From Liquidambar formosana (lineage: Eukaryota; Streptophyta; Magnoliopsida; Saxifragales; Altingiaceae): a stretch of DNA of 64,000 nt. Location: the NCBI GenBank assembly GCA_039720395.1, contig CM077827.1, positions 22,906,375 to 22,970,374 of the forward strand, given 5' to 3'. The notes below the pieces were generated by a model. That model was not told where the DNA came from. It was given only the letters and a program-made list of their open reading frames with translations, and did not search any database. The position numbers and the translations under genes were made by a program. Numbering within the stretch: the first letter of the stretch is position 1; every line of letters begins with the position of its first letter. Positions 23,017 through 34,354 of this stretch are shown in pieces.

Positions 23017-26000
23017 ATGAATATCTATGGCATGGATATAGATCCTAGGAATGACGTCCCCCCGGAGCTCGTCGAGCAAAGGAAAAGGGGCGTTACCGAA
23101 CCTAACATGGATGAATTGGAATCAATCAATTTAGGGACAGATGAATTGCCAAGGATAATTAAAATTGGGGTAACTCTCTCGCCTGCTGAAAAAGAAAAAT
23201 TGATAATACTTCTAAAAGCCAATGTAGAGGCCTTCGCATGGTCTTATGAGGATATGCCTGGTATTGATCCAGACATTGTGCAACATTACATCCCCACTAA
23301 TCCCACTAAAAAGCCTATAAAGCAAAAATTAAGAAGATTAGAACCAGAATGGGCTTTGAAAGTAAAAGAAGAGGTAACTAAACAATTAGATGCCGGGTTT
23401 CTCCAAGTTGTGGAGTACCCTGAATGGCTGTCCAACATAGTGCCTGTGCCTAAAAAAGATGGGAAAGTGCGAATGTGTGTTGACTTTCGCGACCTTAATG
23501 CTGCGAGCCCAAAGGATGATTTCCCTCTACCGCATATCGATGTATTGGTGGACAGTACGGCAGGCCATGCTCTTCTCTCCTTCATGGATGGGTTCTCCGG
23601 TTACAACCAGATAAAGATGGCGCCTCGAGACATGGAAAAGATGGCTTTTATCACGCAGTGGGGCACGTATTGCTACAAGGTAATGCCTTTTGGCTTGAGA
23701 AATGCTGGGGCTACTTACCAAAGAGCTGCTACGACCCTATTGCATGATATGATCCATAAAGAAGTAGAGATGTATGTGGACGACATGATAGTTAAATCTA
23801 TAGACCGGGAAGGACATTTCGCGGCATTGGAGAAATTCCTAGAACGGGTAAAGAAGTACAACCTCCGACTGAATCCTCAGAAGTGCGCCTTCGGAGTCAC
23901 CGCAGGGAAGCTGTTGGGTTTCATGATCACTCAGAGGGGAATTGAAGTTGATCCAGGGAAGATAAAAGCTATCACGGAGATGGAGCCACCAAGAACGGAA
24001 AAGCAGATCCGGGGTTTTCTGGGGAGAGTACAATACATAAGTCATTTTATCGCCAATCTAACCATGGTATGCGAGCCAATTTTCAAGCTACTTAAAAAGG
24101 GCGTTTCCAAGGAATGGAATGAGGATTGTCAAGAAGCCTTTGAGACCATTAAAAGGTATCTGAGCAACCCCCCAATCTTGGTTCCCCGCGGCAAGGTGAA
24201 CCGTTACTGCTGTACTTAACGGTTACTGAAACTGCGACGGGAGCCATGTTAGCTCAATACCTTGAAGGGTCAAAAAAGGAAAATGCCATCTACTACTTAA
24301 GCAAGAAAATGATAGATTATGAAGTAAAGTACAATGCGCTAGAAAAGGCTTGCGTAGCATTGGTATGGACTACCCAGAAACTCCGTCATTACATGATGTC
24401 TTTCGAAGTCTTGTTGATAAGTCGATTGGATCCTTTGAAGTATTTGCTAGAAAAACCAGTCCTATCATACAGGACCGCTCGTTGGTCGCTTCTTCTCAAT
24501 GAGTTCGACATAAAGTACCTGGCGCAGAAGTCCGTTAAAGGAAGTGTCATTGCAGACCATTTAGCAAGTTGCCCTGTGTCATCATCAACTTAATTCAATG
24601 ATGAGTTCCCCGATGAAGATATCCTAGAAATCAAGAAGAAGGTTTGGAAAGTCTACTTCGACAGAGCTGCAAACAGAAGAGGTTATGGCATAGGAGTGCT
24701 ACTAGTCTCGCCTGAGGAAGCCTTCACGCCTTTAGCAGTCAAATTGGGGTTCAAAGCCACCAATAACATAGCGGAGTATGAGGCCTGCACCCTAGCATTG
24801 GAAGCTGCGTTAGAGCTGGGAATAAAGGAACTTGAGGTGTTCGGAGATTCAGCATTGATAATCTGTCAGATAAAAGGGGAGTGGAAGACTCGCGATGAGA
24901 AGTTGTTGCCCTATCATGCCTATTTGGAAGCACTGACCAAAGAGTTCGCGGAGATCGAGTTCAATTACTTGTCGAGAAACAAGAATCAGTTCGCTGATGC
25001 CTTAGCAACTCTAGCGTCAATGGTGGAAATACCAGAAGGGGGAAGCGTGAAACCGCTCGTGATTGAATGTAGAGAGAAACCTGTTTATTGCTGTTCCATT
25101 CGAGAAGGGGAGATAACAGATAACCACCCTTGGTTTTATGACATAAGAAGGCTTATCGAGGAAAGGGAATATCCAGAGGAAGCATCTCGCGTGGATAGGC
25201 GAACACTGAGAAGATTGGCAAGCCATTATGTGGTATGCGGAGGAAAACTGTATCGGAGATCTTACGATAGAATCCACTTGCCGTGTGTCACGGAGGAAGA
25301 AGCCAGAAAACTCATCGAAGAAATCCATAAAGGAGTGGGGGCTTCGCATATGAATGGATACATGTTGGCTAAGAAGATCATGAGACTAGGGTATTACTGG
25401 TCTACAATGGAAAGGGATTGCTATGCCCATGTCAAGAAGTGCCATAAGTGTCAACTCTTCGCCAACGGACAACACTTGCCCTCCATGCCCCTAACAAGCA
25501 TGTCAACTCCGTGGCCATTTGCAGTATGGGGAATAGATATCATCGGACAGATTAAGCCGAAGGCATCCAATGGTCATGAATACATCTTGGTAGCCATCGA
25601 TTACTTCACCAAATGGGTAGAAGCAGCTTCCTTCAAAGTTTTGAATACTAAAAAGATGGCGCAGTTCATACAGCTCAACATTATCTACCGATATGGGGTA
25701 CCGCATGAGGTCATTTCAGATAATGGTCAGCATTTCCAGAAAGAGACCAAAGAACTCTTGCAGAAGTACAAGATCGTTCACCACTTGTCGTCCCCGTATC
25801 GCCCACAGACAAACGGCGCAGTGGAAGCCGCCAACAAGAACATCAAGAAGATATTACAGAAAATGGCTGACACGTACACTGATTGGCATGAGAAACTACC
25901 ATTGGCATTATGGGGGTACAGAACGTTAGTCAGATCGTTAATAGGGGCTACGCCGTATGCGCTAGTGTATGGGATGGAGGCTGTTCTGCCAGTGGAATTG

Positions 26001-26375
26001 GAAGTTCCTTCGTTAAGGGTTGCTGTGGAAAGTCAGCTGGCAGAGGTGGACTGGATCAAAGGTCGTTATGATGAGTTGGCTTTGCTAGATGAAAGGCGAT
26101 TGAGGGCTCTCTACCATGTGCAAGGGTACCAGAGAAGAGTCGCGAGGGCATTCAACAAACATGTCAAAGACAGAGGCTTAAAGAAAGGGGATTTAGTGTT
26201 GAAAGAGATCCGAGCTCCAATTTTCGATCCAAGAGGAAAGTTTAAACCAAGCTGGGGTGGACCGTACATCATCAAGGAAATATTGCTAGCAGGGGCTGTT
26301 CGACTTATGGATTTGGATGGGATCGAGTTCGCTCGTCCTACCAATTTGGATCAATTAAAGAAGTATTATGTATAA
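23017..26375 (+). pseudogene. pol: Pol: RT, dual RNase H and integrase, two disabling lesions
   Basis: Reverse transcriptase (23017-24180) has PVPKKDGKVRMCVDFRDLN, FMDGFSGYNQI, MPFGLRNAGATYQR and the catalytic YVDD at 23773-23784. The first RNase H follows (YYLSKKMIDYE, RHYMMSFEVLL). A second, archaeal-type RNase H begins near 24650 (VYFDRAANRRGYGIG, NNIAEYEAC, VFGDSALI, NKNQFADALATLA); this duplication defines Tat lineages. Its usual first motif DGAA reads DRAA. Integrase (about 25200-26375) has the HHCC zinc site (IHKGVGASH...CHKCQ), catalytic D, D and E in WGIDIIG, ISDNGQHF and NGAVEAANK, and the GPY motif WGGPYIIKE. Lesions: one C missing from the C-run at 24184-24187 shifts the frame, and TAA at 24591-24593 interrupts the inter-RNase H linker. 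Otherwise complete. Confidence 0.92.
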
Positions 26376-26658
26376 GGCCTGCTAGGTTGAAAACCTGTGA
26401 AGGCGGCCTAGGCAAAAGTTAAGGCATTTGAACTACGAGGACCTGATTCCCCAAAAGAAAAGAAAGAAAAAAAAAAACGGGGATATGTATGCAGCCCATA
26501 AAGTTACATTGGGTGCGATCCAAACAACACAATCGCAGAAATCTCGAAAGTAGATTATTATTGGAAATTCATTTGAAACTAATTGTTTGACATAACAATT
26601 TATTGGTGTTAAGTAAAAGAACTATCGACATGCCATAGATATGCTATTCCTTGAGTCT
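26376..26658. other. Convergent 3' region between integrase and the antisense gene
   Basis: 283 bp between the integrase stop and the stop of the antisense DUF7745-like gene. It contains an A-rich tract (26456-26476). No coding sequence is seen. Transcripts from the two strands would meet here. Confidence 0.5.
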
Positions 26659-27945
26659 CTAAGTCCTCTTGAGTTTCTTCAGAGTCATTTTGTTTGTCTT
26701 CTGTCTTTCTCTATCAAGTCTTCTTTTCTTTCGCAAGTCATGGTCGTGGGATGCCTCCACTGCTTCAAGAATGTCTTCTCTGCAAAGTCCAAGTCTCGTG
26801 TCCTTGATAAGGTCATAAATTCTTTCTCGACGAGAAGTCTCCCTTTCGCCCAAATCATCCTTCAACCATTGCTTGTATTCTTTATTTATCTCGAAAGGTC
26901 CTTCAGTGTTAGCAATCCGAGTCAATTTCAGGTCTGTAGGCCAGTGAGTCCTCGCCCACTTGATTATAGTAGGACCGACAGGTTCCACAGAGCAACAAGG
27001 TCCTGTTAAGGACGGTATGGTTTGCATGGCGCCCATCTGGCAAAGAATTCTCGAAGTCCAATAGAAGGAAGTCGATCTCAGTCCTATGAGTTTGACAAAA
27101 GCACAACCCGAGGTTCGGAAAAGTACCTGCTCTTTACACCCCCATGTGAAGACGTACCATTCGATGTTCCGCTACGACAGTGTGTGGAAGTAACCCAACC
27201 AATCTCGTAAAGAGAATGGCCCAGGGAGTTCAACTCGGCGTAGACAGAAGTGCTGGGGCTTGTATGGATTGATAGTGGTGGGAGATAGAAAGTTCAAGCG
27301 CTCGAGTAACCACATTTGCAGTAAAAAGGGGCTACCTCCTAAAGGCGCTTTGGGGTTGCCATGAACCCTATCTAAACCATTCAAGGTTTCAGCTAATACC
27401 AAGGGAATGATGTTATGTCGCTTGAGAAGAGGGGCAACCAACTCACATATTTGAACAGGGGCTTGAAGAGTGCCGGTGGAGATGAGAAAGCGACCAATTA
27501 AACAAAAAGCGAGTGCACGCTGAATTTGAGGGGTGAAAGTCAGAGTACCTTCGCTATCATGAGCCAAGAATGAGATTGCTAACTTCATTAAGTCCACCAT
27601 ATGGTCCTTGACGAAGATCGTTGCGTCCCTTTGGGGAATGCCAAGAAAATCCGAGAAGGAAGCAAGGTAATCAGAGCGAGGTGTAGGAAGAATGAATGGC
27701 CCTACGGGCGAAACTCCAAATAAAGCACAGAATTCCTCCATGGTTGGGCATAATTCTTCATAATTGAATTGGAATACATGGAGTTGGGGATCCCAAAAAT
27801 ATGTAGCAGCAGTGAGAAGGGTCATCTCGAGCTTCATGTGCCTTATGGAGAGCAATGGTTCCAAGCTGAAGCGCTTAAACTCAGTTTTGTCTTTGGCAGC
27901 CATGACTGCCAAAAACCCTCTTAAGAACCCATCCAAGGCTTCCAT
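26659..27945 (-). pseudogene. Antisense DUF7745-like gene with one in-frame stop
   Basis: 429 codons including stop, read from ATG at 27945 (MEALDGFLRGFL). A TATA box on the same strand (27992-28001) puts the start of transcription just upstream, so the longer frame reaching 28122 is not its N-terminus. The fold-defining segment reads FWDPQLHVFQFNYEELCPTM, then EEFCALFGVSPVGPFI, matching the WDP...F.F...ELCPT.EEF..L block of plant proteins annotated DUF7745, often found with mobile elements; their function is unknown. Frame 27945-27172 ends at TAG (27172-27174), yet the same frame continues open for 170 codons (RNIEWYVFTWG ... KKLKRT) with the family's C-terminal character, including a basic, coiled-coil-like tail (RRERIYDLIKD, KKRRLDRERQK). 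So there is a single nonsense codon, or readthrough. Neighbours: convergent with pol, downstream of an 82-bp cassette promoter. Confidence 0.8.
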
Positions 27946-27991
27946 AATTATTGTCAATGAAAATAGGTGAGTTAGAAGGCTCCCCTCATGT

Positions 27992-28168
27992 GTTTTTATA
28001 GGGAAAGGGTCACAAATTCGAGTCCTAAAGGGAGTAGAACCGTCAAAATAGGAAAAAACCTGAAAAATCGCGAAAAAACGCGTCAACCTCGAGTAACCGT
28101 CCAGGGCTGGACGGTCAACCATCTAGGCCCAGACGGCTAACCGTCCGGGGCCAGATGGTCACCCGAGG
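27992..28168 (-). promoter_or_regulatory. Antisense promoter: 82-bp cassette plus TATA for the DUF7745-like gene
   Basis: On the minus strand TATAAAAACA (27992-28001) lies about 47 bp upstream of the ATG. The 82-bp palindromic cassette at 28087-28168 is 86 bp further upstream, with CCTCGAGTAACC and GGTCACCCGAGG arms as in the LTR. Promoter role is inferred from this spacing. Confidence 0.55.
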
Positions 28169-28169
28169 C

Positions 28170-30853
28170 TGTGAACCCACGAAAAAGCTCGGCCCACAAG
28201 GGTTTGGCAAAAAATACAAAGGTGAAAGACAACAAACAAAAAGGAGTCGCCACCTCATTTTTTAAGGAAAAGAGGAAAACCGTAAAATGTTTTATTTCCA
28301 AAACCTCATGACTCCATTTTAAAAGGAAATGCAAAGTCTTTAAAACCAGAAAATTGGATTCGGAGGCTAAGTTACGATGTGGGAAGGTTCTGGGCTAAGC
28401 CCATAGGCACCCACATCGCCCGAGTTGGTCTCTTAATTTGATTAGGCTAAATTAATGACTTAATCACATGCAAACCAATATTAATCAATAAAATACAGCA
28501 TGCATATCAATCACAAATCCATCCTACTCCTCTAGCAATAATATGTGATGGACAAATTCATCCTAATCCACTAGCAATCATATGAGAAGGACAAACAAAC
28601 AAAACAAAGAAAACAAAACAAAACTAGGATACTTAGACCCTAGGGCGGACTTGAACATCAATTGAGTGCCTACGTACCATGCATGGAAATACATGGATCA
28701 AAGTCCACGTAGTTCGAAAAGAATAGGGTTAAATCCTAATAGAGAGTTATGGTAAACCTTAGGTTTCCTTCTATAGTGATTTTCAAAGATAAAATGATTC
28801 TTAATAAAAAATCCAACAAAAGATATAAACTTTTAAAAAGGGGTGGAAAGAAGCCCTAGAGTTGACCATATCCCTCTATTAGAGAATAACCCTAGGAGGG
28901 AGAAGAGAAAAGAAAGGTTAAGAAAAGTGAATTAGGGCACTTCATACCCTACTTACCTTATGCAATTTACTCCAAGCAATATCAAGCTTAAGCCATAGCG
29001 ACCTTATTTGCAATAAGGCAACTACTGCACCTGTTCGCACCCTTACACGTGCTCAAAGCATATCAAAAAGGATAACATAACAATCTGGACAGAATAGTAT
29101 TAAGGCTCAAAGTCATCCACTAATCATGTTATCAACAAAAACAGTGAATAAATAGAGACCTTAATGCAACCCTAATCTCATGTCATGCATAAAACCCTAA
29201 AAATCCACTACATGCATGCAAAAACTATCATAGTTATTCTATATATATCATATATATAATAACCATGAAGAAAAACAGAAAACAAAACCTATTCTATCAT
29301 GCTATAGGAAACTTGTGTGAATTTAGGGTTATCGAAACCCTAATTTCACAACTATGCATTAAAACATATGAAACAACCCTAACACATGCTCAAATCATCA
29401 TGAATATCATTCGTATCATATGTATTAAATAACAGGAGCGTCAACTCATGACAACAATCACAGCGAATAGACTATATGAACTATGCATGATTTAAGAAGA
29501 CAAAAAGAGTAACGCTTTCAAATCCTTAGTAAACTAAAGATTATCAAGCACATAGAACCACGAATCATCTTAAAATCATTCATATCATATCACAAAAGCA
29601 TGGAATTAACTTAATATGTGGAGTTACAACATGCATTAGAACTATCATAGAAGAAGAAGGAGAAGGAGAAGGAGAAGACCTATATTCAGCATTCAAAAAG
29701 AGTGCTTACCTCTTGTAGAACCTCCCTTGCCTTCAAAGTCCTTGTTCTCTTGCTTGCTTAGGGTTGAAAAGCCTTCTCTTGATGTCCTTCTAGCTCTCCA
29801 AACTCGTAGCTCCCTCTTTCTCTAAGTGTAAAGTGCACTTGTGGCCCCCTTATGTGCTGAATATCATGTTCTTTATATAGAGAACTGACCCCATGAACCA
29901 ATGGCTAAGATTAATTCATTAAACAATGATCCTAGGGCTATTAGAGACTCTCTTGGTGCTCAAACAACTCAAACTTACACACTCCTAAGAGAAAACAAGT
30001 TGTAATGGCGGAGGAAACCGTCAAAAGAGGGAGAGAAGAGGTAGAATCCCACCTAAAGACGGATTCCCTCGAGTGACCGTCTGGGCTTGGACGGCTGACC
30101 GTCTGGGCTTGGACGGCTGACCGTCTGGCCCTAGATGGTCACCCGAGGGCTCCCATCAGCATTTCTCGGTTAGACTCCTTCGCCTTCTGGAAGTCTTTCG
30201 GGGGTCAAATTAAGTCCGATTTTGACGAAATAAAAGCCAAAACGACCATGTTTCGAAGGGGAACACATTTTTAAGCATTTTAGGACAAAAATCCTTAACC
30301 ATGGGTGCATGGTTAGGTTTTACAAAGGTGGTTAACTATAGTGCCTCACCGTCGCTAAGCTGGGTTTGCACACAAGGTCGAACCGAATGCTTTCCCAATT
30401 GAAATTTGATCTTTCTAAACACACCTAGGATGTAAATAAAGCCCAATTGAAGTTAAATGAGAGAAAATTGGTTGGGTCTTATGAGTCGATTTGAGCAAAC
30501 CAAGAAAGGGTCTTTTAGCCAACCTGAACCACTATGAGCCGAATTGATCTTAAACCATTAATTCATGAAATTGAACCTATATATAGACTCTATGTACTCA
30601 TATGAACTCAAAGGAATGACTCGAGATTCATTTCAAGGTCAAATGGAAAATATACGGCTTAAAAGACGATTATGCCCTTAAAGTCGCAAAAGTTCTTATT
30701 AACTATCGAAATGAACTCCAAATCACTTCAAAATTCATACACATGATATTTAATGCGATAGAAACTCAATGCAAAAGATTAGACTCGAAAATAAAATAAA
30801 AACCTACATGAAATGATGGCCTCAAACTAGGGTGACAAAAATGGGGTGTGACA
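28170..30853 (-). mobile_element. Inverted solo LTR of the same family, nested in the Ogre-type element
   Basis: 2684 bp. On the minus strand it starts TGTCACACCCCATTTTTGTC and ends ...GTGGGTTCACA, and it is homologous along its length to the host element's LTRs but clearly more diverged. Perfect 5-bp duplication GAGGC at 28165-28169 and 30854-30858. It has its own cassette (30067-30148) and minus-strand TATATAAAG (about 29871-29880), so its promoter would point into the antisense DUF7745-like gene. No internal sequence remains, so it arose by LTR-LTR recombination. Confidence 0.92.
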
Positions 30854-30858
30854 GAGGC

Positions 30859-31137
30859 CCCCGCCTTGTTTTGCCTTGTTTCACCCGGTTTTTCCTATTT
30901 TCGCGTTCGGATGGCCTTTTTAGGCCATTTTCACTCCTATGAACTCACATTGACTCAAATTTTCATGAGAAAGGCACCATAACATCATCATGATAGATTC
31001 AAACAAGCACAACAAGTATCCATAGCAAGGGATAAGAAAGTGGGTTTTAGGTGGCAATTACAAAACACAAGCATGAAATGCAAAAAGATAGCCATAGTCT
31101 CATTGTTTCTACAAGCCCAACAAGAAAGTAAATGGAC
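30859..31137 (-). other. Presumed 3' UTR of the antisense PMD gene
   Basis: About 280 bp between the PMD stop codon and the nested solo LTR. No coding sequence. A poly(A) signal could not be assigned with confidence. Confidence 0.4.
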
Positions 31138-33032
31138 TCAGCGATTCCCAGAGCTTCTTTTGCGGCTCGGCCCAGCTCCGTCACGACCCCCACTAGGTGC
31201 TCTAGGAGGGCGCATTGCTGGTGGTGGCTGCATATACAAAATCCATTGCAAAGAAGTCAAGTATGAGAATAGGGTTGGTTGAAAACCACAAATGGGAACT
31301 TTAAAATGGGTTGAACACTTACCATGACATCCAAGCGAGCTTCTGCCATGGATTTGGCTAGGCTCATCCTCACAAGGTCACGCCTCAAGCCCTCACTAAG
31401 GTCGATGAACTCTTGGGCATATGCCGCGGGCACCTAAGATAATCAATAAGGATAAAATTGAAGGTAATGTTCAAAAGAAGAAAGAAATACCCATAAAGAG
31501 AACTCACCTGTTCTCGATTTGGGTCGATCCTAGGAGATTCATCAAATGCAGGATGAGTGATGGCGGTCTTGACAAAGTCTGACCCACAGCACAAATCAAT
31601 GAACCAATTAGGTTGAGGCAAGGGTAGTGACCTATCCCCCTCCATCTCATCATCCTCAGAGCCAGGAACCACTCCTGAGCCCATTGTTGAGCTATGCCCT
31701 CGTGCTCGTCGACCCTGCAAGTGTTCACCTATTAAATAGAGTCTCTATCAAAAGAAAAGGCTAGGAGAATGTTAAAGACTTACCCCCTGAGGAGGAAGGC
31801 CTGTCACCCTGGGCCTCATCAAATATTGGAGACAGAAAGTGTCATATGCAATGTCAGGAGAAGTGAACTCCTCTGCATCCCAGCCTCTCAAGGCATCCCA
31901 CAACTCCTCCCCCTCCATTAAGTTAGCATGCCTCATGTTAAGTGGTGGAGGCATTGGAGCCATGGCGGCATTCACATCACCCATGACTTGTCGTAAGACA
32001 CGCTCCCCTAGGTACCAGTACCTACCCACGGGGCCTTCCAAGAGCACCCTCTTGCCAGTCAGCATCAGGCTAGGAATGCATCGCTTGGGTAGCATTGGTA
32101 CCCATATCTTCCATGGATTCCATTCAATCTGTTCAAAAATCCAAAATGAGAAATTGGGAGTAAAAGAAAAGGAAAAGAATAGGGAAAGAATTTCACCATA
32201 TCAGCAGTGAGGCTTGCTAGGTGAGCTCTAGCAAAGGCGTAATCATGACGATTCGCTGCCCGGATGGACACACAACTAGGAGAGTAATTCTTGAGGGTAG
32301 GCCATTCGATGGTTTCCTCAGCAAGAGATGGGCGACATAGGTTGAGGTACTCATAGCACCAAACCTGTCAAAAGTTGAGAAAAGAGTAAAAAAGAAAATA
32401 TAAGAAAAAAATAAAAAGAAATGAAAGGGAAGTAGCATTACCTCCCAAACAAAGGGCATCCCGCCAAAGTCCTTGGTCACACCGCGTGACATGTCACACA
32501 TTGTGCGATACATGGTGGCTAGAGCAGCCCCTCCCCAGTTGAATTTCCTGATCTTGTCAACATCCTCCATACTTGCAAGAAGACCCAAAGGGGCTAAGTC
32601 GCCCGTCCCGGCAAAGAATGTGCATGAGATCATGTACAGAAGGAATGTCCTTGTAATACAATCGGGGCTCGCACCCTCGCTCTCCCTTTGTTTGGCAAAC
32701 TTGTTGAAAAGCCAAGTGCGTCGCACTGCTTTCTTGATTACCTCAATTTCCATCCCAAGGTAAGCTAGGAGATAATCCTCATCCGTGTGAGCCTCCTCAT
32801 AGAATTCCAAGCTTTTGCCTTTAATGCTTAAGCCCGTGATCATGGTGAAGTCCTTGAGGGTTAGTGTCATCTCCCCAAAGCCAAAGTGGAATGTATTGGT
32901 GGTATCCCACCATAGCTCAGACAAGGCTAGCAAGGCTTGCTTATCACATTGGTCATTCCACAAAGAGTCTAGGAATGGACCAAAACTGGCCTTTTCGACA
33001 TAGCCCTTGGTAATGGGTTGGAAGTTTTCCAT
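31138..33032 (-). CDS. Plant mobile domain (PMD) protein, six exons, intact
   Basis: Antisense gene inside the retrotransposon. Exons (minus strand, transcription order): 32442-33032, 32197-32364, 31784-32128, 31508-31714, 31323-31433 and 31138-31227. They total 197+56+115+69+37+29 = 503 codons plus stop, with no internal stop. Every intron is GT-AG and phase 0. The protein starts MENFQPITKGYVEKASFGPF and shows the PMD (aminotransferase-like, MAIN/MAIL1-related) signature: LSELWWDTTNTFHFGFGEMT, TLKDFTMITGLSIKG, TRTFLLYMISCTFFAGTGDL, WGGAALATMYRTMCDMSRG, FVWEVWCYEYLNLCRPS. The C-terminus is Pro/Arg-rich and ends in a nuclear-signal-like PSRKRSSG. PMD proteins occur both in transposons and as host genes affecting genome stability and silencing; the role here is unknown. 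Introns survive because sense-strand element RNA would not have them spliced. The translated frame past 32442 (MLLPFHFF...) is intron 1. Confidence 0.88.
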
Positions 33033-33241
33033 GTTCCGCCACTATTCAATGAGTCCTTTGACAGAGGACCGAGTGCGCATGTCTTGAAAGTTGGGCTATA
33101 GCCATTGAAAACACCTTGAGAGTTAGTTGAAAGAACATGGAAATAATAAGCTTACACTAGCAATTGGTTTCAAATTGTTTTCTAAAAGATGTCAAAAAGT
33201 TGTTTTTATTCATGAAATGAATTGCTAATGTATGTTTATGA

Positions 33242-33560
33242 GTTTACTTGTTCATATGCCTTAATTTGGCAAGGATTGAACACTTTTTTATCACTTGGGC
33301 ATTTTATCGAACACTTGGTGGGTGACACCTCCCAAGCCTTGAAACAAAAGAATTTTGTATGGACAATCCTTGCTAAATCATAGCATATTACTCACTTGAG
33401 GGTTTACTTGTTGATATACATTGATTTGGTGAAGATTGAACATCTTTATTTCACTTGGGAATTTTATCGAACACTTGGCGGGTGCCATTTTTCAAGCTTT
33501 CAAATGAAAAGAATTTGTGTGTTCAATCCTTGCCAAATCAAGGGATATCACTCAACAACC
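33242..33560. repeat. Two tandem ~160-bp foldback units
   Basis: Copies start at 33242 and 33402 with GTTTACTTGTT and share TTTTATCGAACACTTGG. Within each, the ends pair: GATTTGGTGAAGATTGAAC against a downstream GTTCAATCCTTGCCAAATC in copy 2 (two mismatches in 19), and TTTGGCAAGGATTG against CAATCCTTGCTAAAT in copy 1. Each unit could therefore form a hairpin of about 120 nt. They lie upstream of the antisense PMD start codon. Confidence 0.65.
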
Positions 33561-34044
33561 CAAGGGGTATTCAAAGGAAGTAGAAGGGAATGCAATTTCA
33601 TCAAAAGAATCGAAAGATTCAAAAGAAAAGTGTTAAGTTGGGTAAACTTACTTCTTGTTGGGAATGGAGGAATGAGAGATGCTTGTCAGGTTCAAGCAAT
33701 ACCCTAGCTTGTGGAGCATCATAGAGTGGTGCCTTGTACGTGCTTTTGACCCCATAGAATGGATACTTGATGCTTGAGTCCTTGCTTGATGACATTCTTG
33801 ATGATGGAGTTAGGTTTGTGAAAAATGGGTTTGATTTGGTTTGATTTCCAAAGATGATGTGAATTGGTTGTTTTGATTGTTAAATGGGCTTGATTTGTTG
33901 TTGTTTGATGTGTATTTGATGTGTGGATTGAATGTTTTTGAAGTAGGAATGAGAAAATGAGAGTTAGAGAGGATGGAATGAGAGTCTAGAGAGAGAAACT
34001 CTCTAATTTTCAAGTTGGGTGAATAAGAGAATGAGTGGGCAAAC

Positions 34045-34161
34045 ATGGGTTTAAAAACCCAGAAATTTCTCAATGGAGGGCTCGGGTAACCATCCCCCCT
34101 TGGACAGTCAGCCGTCTTGCCCTGGACGGTTGACCATCTGAGGGCAGATGGTCACCCTAGC
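34045..34161 (-). promoter_or_regulatory. Antisense promoter region of the PMD gene with the 82-bp cassette
   Basis: The cassette at 34080-34161 (arms CTCGGGTAACC and GGTCACCCTAG) is the most diverged copy but keeps the 82-bp length. About 25 bp downstream on the minus strand is an AT-rich TTTTTAAA (34050-34058), then a CT-rich leader (33965-34000). The PMD ATG is about 1 kb further on, leaving room for a long 5' UTR. No 5' exon was identified. Confidence 0.45.
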
Positions 34162-34354
34162 CCGCTTTGCCCGTTTGCCCCATCTCGCGCGCTTGCGACC
34201 TCTAAACTTCTCCAAATTGACTTCTTGTGCAATCCTTGAGTTATGGGATGAATATATCCCTCAAGTTTATCAAGTTTCAATGAAATTTTTCAACCTTGGG
34301 TGATTGTATTTGCCCGCATAACAAGGAATTGTTATGGCCATGATAAGTGGCTTT

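Noticed and set aside
27946..28122. N-terminal 59 codons of the longer antisense frame
   Set aside because: They lie upstream of the TATA box and run through the palindromic cassette; the protein more plausibly starts at 27945.
32217..32441. Reading the PMD protein straight through as one exon
   Set aside because: After FVWE the frame becomes hydrophobic intron sequence (LLPFHFFLFFSYIFFF); splicing GTAATG...TTTTGACAG restores the family sequence.
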